Shown one piece after another: positions 7,691 to 14,797 of a DNA stretch of 64,000 nucleotides. This DNA is from CALLVY01 sp937899855 (GTDB lineage: Bacteria > Bacteroidota > Bacteroidia > Chitinophagales > Saprospiraceae): contig JBCBQC010000005.1 of assembly GCA_039820405.1 (NCBI GenBank), forward strand, positions 1 through 64,000. The letters are read 5' to 3'. Made by a program: the position numbers and the translations under genes. Under the pieces are notes generated by a model. That model had not been told where the DNA came from. It saw only the letters and a list, made by a program, of their open reading frames with translations, and searched no databases. How positions within the stretch are numbered: the stretch's first letter is position 1; the number at the start of each line of letters is the position of its first letter.

Positions 7691-9121
7691 CTAGGGTTTG
7701 AGGGCCCGGGCGATGGTAAGGTCAAAGATGTCCACGATGGTCTTGGCCTGCTCGGCAGTGAGGGTCAAGGGGGGCAACAAGCGCAGTACACAGTCGGCGC
7801 GGCCTCCCGTCTCCACGATCAAGCCTTCGCGGAAACATTCCCGCTGGATCCGACTGGCCAGGGAGCCATTGGTGGGATAGGAACCCAGCGCATTGGGCTT
7901 GGCCGTCGTATCGACAATCTCGACGCCAATCATCAAGCCCCGTCCCCGCACCTCACCGATTACCGGATACTTTTCCTGTAGCTTGCGCAGCTTGGTCATC
8001 AGGTAGTTCCCCACCTGTGCGGCATTATCGACCAATTGGTGGTCCTGGATGTACTGGATCACGGCCATACCGGTGGCCATCGCCATTTGGTTGCCCCGGA
8101 AAGTACCCGCGTGGGCACCGGGGCCCCACTGATCCAGGTAGTCGCGGTACATCACGATCGACAGGGGCAAGCTGCCGCCAACGGCCTTGGAGCTGACTAC
8201 CACGTCGGGAATGATCCCCGAGGCCTCAAAGGCAAACATGGTTCCCGTACGGCCGATTCCCGCCTGTACCTCATCGATGATCAGGGGGATTTCGTAGCGG
8301 GCCGTGATCTTGCGAATCCCACGGATCCACTCGTTGGAAGCCGGAATCGAACCCCCTTCGCCCTGCACCACTTCCAGAATAAAGGCGGCGGGCAGGTTGA
8401 CGCCACTGTGCGTATCCCGGAGCAAATTCTCGATGTAGTGTAGCGATATCTCCTCGGCTTTGGCACCACCCACTCCAAAAGGACAGCGGTAGTGGTAGGG
8501 GAAGGGCAGGAAGGTAACGTCCTTCATCAGATTGTGAATGGCCCGCTTGGGAGATTTAGCCCCCGTCATGGCCAGGGCACCGTGCGACATTCCGTGGTAG
8601 CCTCCCTTGAAGGTAAAAATGCCCCGCCGTCCGGTAGCGGTCTTGACCAATTTGATGGCCGCTTCAATGCCATCGGAGCCACTGGGGCTACAAAACTGGA
8701 TTTTACACCGGCCTTGCATCTGGGGTGGGAGGATGCTCATAATCTTGCTGACAAAGGCGTCCTTAACGGGGGTGGTGAGGTCTAGCGTATGGAGTGGCAG
8801 TTTGGTATCGATACAACGGCGGATGGCCTGTAAAATCGTGGGATGGTTGTGTCCCAGGGCTAGCGTACCCGCACCGGAGAGACAGTCCATAAAAATACGA
8901 CCGTCGGTATCCTCCACAAACATTCCCTCCGCCTTGGCCATAGCCAGTGGGAAACGACGGGGATAACTCCGCGCGTTGGACTCGGTGGCCGCTTGGCGAT
9001 CGAGGTATTCATTGCTTTCCATTTCGTAGGGGGAAGGGCGAAGCGCCCACTTTTTTTCTAAGCATTCAACCGCTTTGGTGAGCAGGGGCTCTGCGGGGCG
9101 ATAGTTATGTTCTTTGAGCAT
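7691..9121 (-). CDS. Diaminobutyrate--2-oxoglutarate aminotransferase-like (class III, PLP)
   Basis: A 476-residue class III aminotransferase most like the 2,4-diaminobutyrate-forming group (Dat, PvdH, EctB). Visible marks are the PLP-phosphate segment SPSGSDGIEAAIK, the GGYHGMSHGAL stretch, IIDEVQAGIGRTG with the pyridine-nitrogen aspartate D283, and the Schiff-base lysine in VVSSKAVGG (K312). THAGTFRGNQ follows as in the family. Start at 9121 is chosen because the longer frame to 9301 would overlap the N-monooxygenase gene by more than 100 bp. Such enzymes make L-2,4-diaminobutyrate from aspartate semialdehyde and glutamate. Diaminobutyrate could be a building block of the peptide; none of the A-domain pockets I read clearly fits it, so another aldehyde from the pathway may be the true substrate. 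Confidence 0.85.
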   Translation of the reverse strand: MLKEHNYRPAEPLLTKAVECLEKKWALRPSPYEMESNEYLDRQAATESNARSYPRRFPLAMAKAEGMFVEDTDGRIFMDCLSGAGTLALGHNHPTILQAIRRCIDTKLPLHTLDLTTPVKDAFVSKIMSILPPQMQGRCKIQFCSPSGSDGIEAAIKLVKTATGRRGIFTFKGGYHGMSHGALAMTGAKSPKRAIHNLMKDVTFLPFPYHYRCPFGVGGAKAEEISLHYIENLLRDTHSGVNLPAAFILEVVQGEGGSIPASNEWIRGIRKITARYEIPLIIDEVQAGIGRTGTMFAFEASGIIPDVVVSSKAVGGSLPLSIVMYRDYLDQWGPGAHAGTFRGNQMAMATGMAVIQYIQDHQLVDNAAQVGNYLMTKLRKLQEKYPVIGEVRGRGLMIGVEIVDTTAKPNALGSYPTNGSLASRIQRECFREGLIVETGGRADCVLRLLPPLTLTAEQAKTIVDIFDLTIARALKP

Positions 9122-9170
9122 GAGTTTTGATTTAACGGTTATACATGGTGAAGGGATCCAAATGCGCTCG

Positions 9171-10502
9171 CTAGGAGGGCACCGCTTTAGTGGGGGTGGC
9201 CCGGCGCTGGCGACTTTGGGTTTTATGATGCTGTAAGGTATCGTTGAGCGACTGTAGGATGAGCTGGGAGCGCAGGGCCAGCAGGCTAAAGGAGCCCGCA
9301 TCGCCCATACCGTGGGAGGATTCGCACAGCCCGTTGAGGAAACAGGTCCGCAGGGCCTCCCCCTTCATCGTCAGGGAATAATCGTAGTTGGTATCGATAC
9401 AGCCCGTTTCGTCGAGCTGGATGGCTTCAATCAGTGGTTGGAGGATACGGGGATAAGGCTCCTCATTCTCCCGGGTGCCGATGTTTTTGAACCCGGTGGC
9501 GAGGATCACTAATCCGACCCGTTCGCGCACGGCCTCCTCCCGCTCCAGTTTGTCGATCGTCAGCATCAACTGGCCATCCTCCCGTACTTCGACCCCGGTG
9601 ACGTTCGCACTGCGGTGGACGACAATCTTCTCGCGTTGCTGAATCTTCTGCTGGTACATGCGCTGGTACAGTCGATCGAGTACGTCCGCATCGCTGGCCG
9701 AATAATTGGTGTAGTGTAAGTCAGCAATCAGCCGACGCTTGGTGGGGCGATCCGAGGCGTGGAACAGATCGACGAAGTCGGGGAAGTAAACCTCGCCGGT
9801 GAAGGGATTGACGTCTTTCTGCTTGTAGCCGTAACAACGCTTGATCCCGATGACGTCAGATTGGGGAAAACGCTCCGAAAGGTGTAGCATAATTTCGACG
9901 GCACTCTGGCTCCCCCCCACCACAGCAATGCGGTCCAGGCTGTCAAGGGCCAGCTCGTTCAGGGTCTTGAGGTAGTGGTTGAGGTGAATGGCCCGAGGCG
10001 ATTCCAGTCCGTCAAAGACGGGGGGCAGGTGGGGCGTGCGGCCGGGAGCAACCACCGCCATCCGGGCGTGGTAGGTCTTCCCTCCCCGATCGGTCAGCTG
10101 GTAGATGCGTTGCCCGTCGTGTTCGATGCGCTCGATGCGCATGACCGGCGTTTGGTACTGCACCAAATGGTCAAAATGACCGGCTACCCAACTGATATAC
10201 TGCGCGAATTCAATGCGCAGGGGCAGGTGAAAATTGGAGTTGAGGTGCTGAAAAAACCTTCCCTTTTTGTGGAGAAAATTGGTGAAACTGTAATAACTCT
10301 GGGGATTCCGGGGCGTCACCAAGTCCCGGAGGGGGTGGTTTTGAATATCCGAGTCTTCAAAAAGCATATTTTCCTGCCAGGTAGCGTCGGCACGCGCCTC
10401 CAAAAACAATGCTTTACCTTGAAAAGAAAGTTCTTCCATCGCAATGGCCAGGGCAATATTTGCCGGGCCAAATCCGACGCCGATAACATCGTAAATATAC
10501 AT
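9171..10502 (-). CDS. L-lysine/L-ornithine N-monooxygenase (flavin, NADPH)
   Basis: A 443-residue N-hydroxylating monooxygenase of the IucD/PvdA/SidA family. The FAD-binding loop is YDVIGVGFGPANIALAIA at residues 4-21, the NADPH loop is IAVVGGSQSAVEIM near 190, and the family ATG motif is VILATGF. The NHPLRDLVTPRNP segment (with D in LRDL) is typical for lysine/ornithine hydroxylases. The length is normal. In hydroxamate siderophore loci this enzyme is paired with an acyltransferase on the same nitrogen. Here it instead lies three genes upstream of a cupin and MetRS-like pair, the known acceptors of N6-hydroxylysine, and lysA is in the cluster. Lysine is therefore the more likely substrate, but ornithine or diaminobutyrate cannot be excluded by sequence alone. 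Confidence 0.88.
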   Translation of the reverse strand: MYIYDVIGVGFGPANIALAIAMEELSFQGKALFLEARADATWQENMLFEDSDIQNHPLRDLVTPRNPQSYYSFTNFLHKKGRFFQHLNSNFHLPLRIEFAQYISWVAGHFDHLVQYQTPVMRIERIEHDGQRIYQLTDRGGKTYHARMAVVAPGRTPHLPPVFDGLESPRAIHLNHYLKTLNELALDSLDRIAVVGGSQSAVEIMLHLSERFPQSDVIGIKRCYGYKQKDVNPFTGEVYFPDFVDLFHASDRPTKRRLIADLHYTNYSASDADVLDRLYQRMYQQKIQQREKIVVHRSANVTGVEVREDGQLMLTIDKLEREEAVRERVGLVILATGFKNIGTRENEEPYPRILQPLIEAIQLDETGCIDTNYDYSLTMKGEALRTCFLNGLCESSHGMGDAGSFSLLALRSQLILQSLNDTLQHHKTQSRQRRATPTKAVPS

Positions 10503-10552
10503 TTGCTAAATCGTTATGCGTGATTAAAAAGAGGGCACAAAATGCCGGATTT

Positions 10553-11743
10553 CTACTCAATGGTTACTGATGATTGGGAATCCGCCGAAGCCGCTTCGAG
10601 TATCGGTACTTCCGAGACCGTAAAACTGCTCATCGTTCGGTAGCCCAGTACGTGGTCGTCCCAAACCGCTTCGTTGATGCGCAGGCTTTGAATCAGCCTC
10701 GACTCCCACATCTTTTTGATGACTTGGTTGCCGATGGCCATTCCGATGGCCTGCCCAATGCACTTGTGGACTCCGTAGCCAAAGGTCATCAGGGGCATCT
10801 TCTTACGGTTGAGGTCAAACTTAGTCGGATCGGCAAAGGCCTCCACACTGCCGTCGCGATTGGCACTGCCCACGAATACCGTCAAGGTATCGCCCACCGG
10901 AATGATGGCTCCGCCGACGGAGGTGTCTTCCGTACAGATCCGCAAAACCGCTTGTACCGGGGACTCGATCCGCAGGGCCTCCAGTATGGCCTTCTTCAGG
11001 TTGTTGGCATTGACCTGCTCGATGTTTTCAACGATGCCCTTGACCGCATTGACGATCAGGTTGGGCACACTGTATACAAATGTACTCAAAATCAAGCTCT
11101 GTTGGATGTCAAAATCGCTGTAGTGGGTCTCAAATTCTTCGATTCGGGGCTCCTCGTCCAGTCCGTCAAAGCCCGCCCCCAGCTTGATGAGGTAGAGCAG
11201 GCTATCGGCCATCTCTTCCACCTCTTCCATCGACAGGATGATCTCCTCTACCAGAATGGCGACCTTTTCCGATTGGCGGAAAATCTTGAGCTCCTGCTGC
11301 TCGTACTGTGGGGTACGCTCTACCCCTAACATGGCCATTACGGCGGAAGAAACAATAGGGAGAGCAAAGTCGTATTTGAGGTCGTATTCCTCTTTGCCAG
11401 CCAACTTGGCGCGGAGTTCTTCGTACCTCAAGTTGACTTCACTCTCCAACCTTCCATTGGTAAAGGAAACAATTTTTTTAACCAGCTGCTTTTTGGTATC
11501 GTTGGCGCCGTCATCCATGTGGATGATCCAGCGGTGTAGTACATCTTTGGCAAATTTGGTCTTGGGATGCTCCTGATCAATCGCTTCGTTTTCGAACATC
11601 CGGCCCGCTCGCCGCACCGAAAAGGCCTTGGTGTTGAGCAAGCAGTTTTTAACATCTTCGTACTTGGTGATCAACCACGAATCGCTCAACTTAATGGGCG
11701 GGATTTTCACGAGGTTGTCGTACATGCTATAGAAGGTATTCAT
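10553..11743 (-). CDS. Cytochrome P450
   Basis: A 396-residue soluble bacterial P450 with no membrane anchor. The heme-ligand loop FGYGVHKCIGQAIG is intact with its cysteine. The ExxR helix K is seen as EALRIES, and a PERF-like DPTKFDLNRKK stretch lies before the heme loop. The I-helix is unusual, around TFVYSVPNLIVNAVKG, without a clear A/G-G-x-D/E-T pattern, as found in P450s that act on carrier-bound substrates or catalyse uncommon reactions. I prefer the ATG at 11743; an upstream ATG at 11785 is possible. It follows the stand-alone AMP-ligase and ACP genes, the arrangement known for P450s that oxidise carrier-tethered amino acids (NikQ-type; established for other systems). Oxidation of the ACP-bound unit is my inference. 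No ferredoxin gene lies nearby. Confidence 0.88.
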   Translation of the reverse strand: MNTFYSMYDNLVKIPPIKLSDSWLITKYEDVKNCLLNTKAFSVRRAGRMFENEAIDQEHPKTKFAKDVLHRWIIHMDDGANDTKKQLVKKIVSFTNGRLESEVNLRYEELRAKLAGKEEYDLKYDFALPIVSSAVMAMLGVERTPQYEQQELKIFRQSEKVAILVEEIILSMEEVEEMADSLLYLIKLGAGFDGLDEEPRIEEFETHYSDFDIQQSLILSTFVYSVPNLIVNAVKGIVENIEQVNANNLKKAILEALRIESPVQAVLRICTEDTSVGGAIIPVGDTLTVFVGSANRDGSVEAFADPTKFDLNRKKMPLMTFGYGVHKCIGQAIGMAIGNQVIKKMWESRLIQSLRINEAVWDDHVLGYRTMSSFTVSEVPILEAASADSQSSVTIE

Positions 11744-11847
11744 CTGAATTGCGCTTTTAATGATGGATAATGAATGGCAAACCAAGTCCAGTTTGCTTCG
11801 GCTTCCGCGAGCAATTTTCGTTCTTGGGGGTGCTTAGTTTTAGGTTA

Positions 11848-13458
11848 TTAGGCGACCGACTTGACCGGTTCGAGCTCTTCGAGCACGTCGTACTTGGTCA
11901 TCACGTCGTCGAGAATGTGAGCGGCCACGGCCTTGCGAATTTCAATTTCGTTGATCTTATTCGTACTCGTCTTGATCAGTTGATCGGAAACAAAAAGGTA
12001 TTTGGGGACCATATAGTCGGGCAAACTCTTGCGCAGTTGCTCGGCCGTCCGCTCGGGATCCACCTTGACCCGCTCCTTGGATTGGTAGACGTAGGCGAAA
12101 ATCGTCGGACTACCCTCCACCTCTACCGTACCGACTACGGCGTAGTCGATCTCCTCGTTCTTTTGGAGCGCATTGCGGATTTCGTTGAGATTGATCCGGC
12201 GACCAAAGATTTTGACCTCATTGTCGTTGCGTCCTTCAAAGTAGTAATTGCCCGCCTCGTCACGCGAGGCCAAATCTCCAGTAATGTAGTAGCGCTCTTC
12301 CTCGATGTAAAGGGTGGCCTTATCCGTTTCTTCGGGTAGGTTCCAATAGGCCCGCAACAATTGGGGACCACCGATGCAGAGGATGCCTTTTTTGTTGGGC
12401 CCCTCGATCACCTTGTGGTTGTCGTTCACCAGCAGGGCCTGCGTACCGGTAAACGCTTGGCCGATGGGAAAAAGACGGGTCCGCTCGTAATCGGGGCGTT
12501 CGATATGGTAAGCCATACAGAGCGAATTGCACTCGGAAGGGCCGTAGCCATTGTAAAAGCGCAGGTGAGGCAGGGTCTCCAACCACTTGTTGATGAGCTT
12601 GACATCGCAGTTTTCCCCACCCGTCATCACCGCCTCCAGGGACGTCTCCAACAGGCGTTCGATCTCGTTGCCCTCTCCCGTGATGAGCGCCAGGACCGAA
12701 GACACCGCAATGAGGTGGGTAATCCGCTCCTGTATCATCAAATTGATCACCAGGGTCGACACCAGGAAACCGCGGTAGATGTAGACGCTGGACCCAAAGT
12801 AAAGGGGGAGAAAAGTATCCTGAACGCTGACGTCAAAGTGGTAAGGACCGTGGTTAACATTGCGACTGCGTTCCGAAAACTGCATCAACTCGTTTTGGGC
12901 GTGGAAGTATGTAATGGTACTCTGGTGCTCCAAAATCACACCTTTGGGATTGCCAGTCGAACCGGAAGTGTGGAGGATGATCGCCACGTCACCGGGGAGG
13001 ATGGTACCGGGATAAGTCCACTCGCTCGGGGTTTCGGACAGCTCCGCAATTTGCTCGTAGCTGATCGTGGGGCGTCCCCCCAGCACGGAGCCAAACTTTT
13101 GCAGCGCAGCCTCCTCCGAGATCACCACGGTGGGCTTGACGTTTTCGACGATGAACGCGGTGCGGTCCTTTCCGTTTTTGACGTCTACGGGGACGTAGAT
13201 CGCCCCCGCCTTCCAGGTCGCAATGATCCCGATGATCAATTCGCAGGCTTTTTCAGCGATAAAGACCACGCGATCGCCCTTGCGAATTTGGTACTGCTCG
13301 ACCATCAGCTGCGCCAGTCGGGTGGCCTTGTGCTCTACCTGTCCGAAGGAATACTCCCGCCGACCGTCCTTGAGGGCGTTGCGCTCGGGACTGCGCTCAG
13401 CGTACTCGCTGATGATGTCGGAAAGGACGGTGGCTTTGGAATGATTAAAAATTCCCAT
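11848..13458 (-). CDS. Stand-alone AMP-forming acyl/aminoacyl ligase (A domain)
   Basis: A 536-residue adenylation enzyme without fused carrier. A3 is ILHTSGSTGNPKG, A5 is NGYGPSECN, A7 is YYITGDLASR, A8 is FGRRINLNEI, and the A10 lysine is in STNKINEIE. The pocket residues, aligned by eye to GrsA, read D-V-Q-I-M-G-G-S-L-K, which matches no code I know; the aspartate at the first position argues for an alpha-amino or related amine-bearing acid. It is followed upstream by an ACP gene (36 bp) and downstream by the P450 gene. The final NRPS module (14775-17429) lacks an A domain, so this enzyme probably activates the last building block and loads it on the free ACP. A hydrazino acid made by the neighbouring N-N pathway is a candidate, in analogy to the ligase that loads hydrazinoacetate in triacsin biosynthesis. 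Confidence 0.86.
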   Translation of the reverse strand: MGIFNHSKATVLSDIISEYAERSPERNALKDGRREYSFGQVEHKATRLAQLMVEQYQIRKGDRVVFIAEKACELIIGIIATWKAGAIYVPVDVKNGKDRTAFIVENVKPTVVISEEAALQKFGSVLGGRPTISYEQIAELSETPSEWTYPGTILPGDVAIILHTSGSTGNPKGVILEHQSTITYFHAQNELMQFSERSRNVNHGPYHFDVSVQDTFLPLYFGSSVYIYRGFLVSTLVINLMIQERITHLIAVSSVLALITGEGNEIERLLETSLEAVMTGGENCDVKLINKWLETLPHLRFYNGYGPSECNSLCMAYHIERPDYERTRLFPIGQAFTGTQALLVNDNHKVIEGPNKKGILCIGGPQLLRAYWNLPEETDKATLYIEEERYYITGDLASRDEAGNYYFEGRNDNEVKIFGRRINLNEIRNALQKNEEIDYAVVGTVEVEGSPTIFAYVYQSKERVKVDPERTAEQLRKSLPDYMVPKYLFVSDQLIKTSTNKINEIEIRKAVAAHILDDVMTKYDVLEELEPVKSVA

Positions 13459-13493
13459 GATTGCGTTTTGGTTTTTTTAGGTGACTTTCTTGG

Positions 13494-13748
13494 TTATACG
13501 TACTGCTTGAAATTGTCGATAAACTCACCGACCGTATTGTCGGTAGAAATCTGCATGCTGTTGAGCTTCATCAGGTCGATGCCCAGTTGCTCACACACGC
13601 CGATCACCATCGTCAAAAACTGCATGGAGTCGATACCGAGGGTCTTGATCTTAGCCTCCAGATCCTGCTCTAGGTCGATCGTCAGGCCGGTAGCCTTTTC
13701 GTTCATGACTTTGAGTACAACGTTTGAAATTTCAATTACTTCCATCAT
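13494..13748 (-). CDS. Acyl/peptidyl carrier protein
   Basis: An 84-residue free carrier protein. The phosphopantetheine serine sits in TLGIDSMQFL, the standard G-x-D-S motif, with a helix II typical of ACPs. I use the first of two adjacent ATGs (13748/13745); the longer frame to 13784 starts in upstream non-coding sequence. It is flanked by the KAS III-like gene and the AMP-ligase gene with gaps of about 40 bp each. Together these form a three-gene unit that would charge and transfer one building block. Which acid it carries is not visible from the sequence. Confidence 0.88.
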   Translation of the reverse strand: MMEVIEISNVVLKVMNEKATGLTIDLEQDLEAKIKTLGIDSMQFLTMVIGVCEQLGIDLMKLNSMQISTDNTVGEFIDNFKQYV

Positions 13749-13792
13749 TGATTTTTTTTGTCCTAAGGTGGTTTGGTGAATCAATCCCCCAA

Positions 13793-14797
13793 TCAGACCA
13801 GCTCGCTCTGGGAGCTTCGGACCTCCCAGCGGGAGGAGCGATTGGGGTTGCTAATAAAGAGGGTCGAGGCGTAGGCGCCAAGTACGCCAATGTTGAGCGT
13901 CAAAATGTTTTCGCTCTTGAGCGCCGTGTCGTTCTCCAAGTAGGTTTGTAAATTGTAAATCAGGTCGACCGTGCCGAGGTGGCCGTATTTGGTTTGATTG
14001 GTTTTATCGATGGCCGCATCAATTCCCGCATTGATCAAACACTGCTCGACGAGCAAGTGGTTGGCATTGTGGAGGATGACGCGGTCGATGTCGGACGGAG
14101 CAAGTTGGTGGCGATCCATCAGTTTTTGTAGGCTTTCCACGTAAGATTGAAAATGCAGTAAAGTATTGTCTTTGGAATGGTCGATTTTATCTAGGACACC
14201 CTTGGTTACGGTTTGTTGATACTTGATTTCTACCAGCGCATCTTCCCCATCGCTGGAGACGATCATCATTCCCGCCGCATCCCCAATGACGCCATAGCTG
14301 CCCACCAAGCGACGCTTGAGGCTGTAGCCTTCCTTGCAGCCCGCCACGATGAGGATGTTGTTGGTGTGTTCTTCGGCCTTGACCAGATTAGCGGCGATGT
14401 TGACCGCCGTATCGATGTTATTGCAGAAGTTGTCCGAAATCCGAATGACGTTGGCCCGGTGCATACCCAGATGGTTTTGAACGTACTGGCCAAAATTTTC
14501 CAGGTGATAGCTGTAGTCTGCTGCTAACAGCACGTAATCGATGGATTCGGGGACCAACTTACCGGCTTCCACGTTTTTCCGCAGCAGTCCCTCCGCCATT
14601 TGGTGCAGGGTCATTTCGCGCTCTACACTGACCTTGTCGAGCTGGAGAATGTTTTGGGTGAAGGTGTAAAACTCCTCCCCCGTTTGGAAGGCCTCGCGGA
14701 TGCCCTCGGTCTGGAAATAGTCGAGGTGGTCCTTGAAGTAGAGCAGGTCCTTGGGAATGTAGTAATCCAGGTGTTTAATAAATGCTTGCTTTTTCAT
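13793..14797 (-). CDS. KAS III-like (thiolase-fold) acyltransferase
   Basis: A 334-residue FabH-type thiolase-fold protein. The nucleophile cysteine C125 is in ISDNFCNNID, the first catalytic histidine H243 in LHNANH. Where FabH has the asparagine of its GNTS motif, this protein has histidine (H273 in KYGHLGT). Such changes occur in KAS III relatives that transfer acyl groups without decarboxylative condensation (DpsC/CerJ type; recalled). The start codon lies inside the 3' end of the C-PCP-TE gene (23-bp overlap), and the ACP gene follows after 44 bp. I infer it shuttles the unit loaded on the free ACP to the PCP of the A-less terminal module, or condenses it with another acyl group. Fold assignment is firm; reaction is inference. 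Confidence 0.8.
   Translation of the reverse strand: MKKQAFIKHLDYYIPKDLLYFKDHLDYFQTEGIREAFQTGEEFYTFTQNILQLDKVSVEREMTLHQMAEGLLRKNVEAGKLVPESIDYVLLAADYSYHLENFGQYVQNHLGMHRANVIRISDNFCNNIDTAVNIAANLVKAEEHTNNILIVAGCKEGYSLKRRLVGSYGVIGDAAGMMIVSSDGEDALVEIKYQQTVTKGVLDKIDHSKDNTLLHFQSYVESLQKLMDRHQLAPSDIDRVILHNANHLLVEQCLINAGIDAAIDKTNQTKYGHLGTVDLIYNLQTYLENDTALKSENILTLNIGVLGAYASTLFISNPNRSSRWEVRSSQSELV

Noticed and set aside
9171..10502. N-monooxygenase as part of a hydroxamate siderophore pathway
   Set aside because: No IucA/IucC-type synthetase and no clear N-hydroxylysine or N-hydroxyornithine acyltransferase is present; the cupin and MetRS-like neighbours give a better explanation. The GNAT at 552-998 keeps a small chance for it.
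12361..13779. 472-codon plus-strand frame opposite the AMP-ligase gene
   Set aside because: It is an antisense shadow of strongly supported adenylation and carrier genes and has low-complexity composition with no family features.
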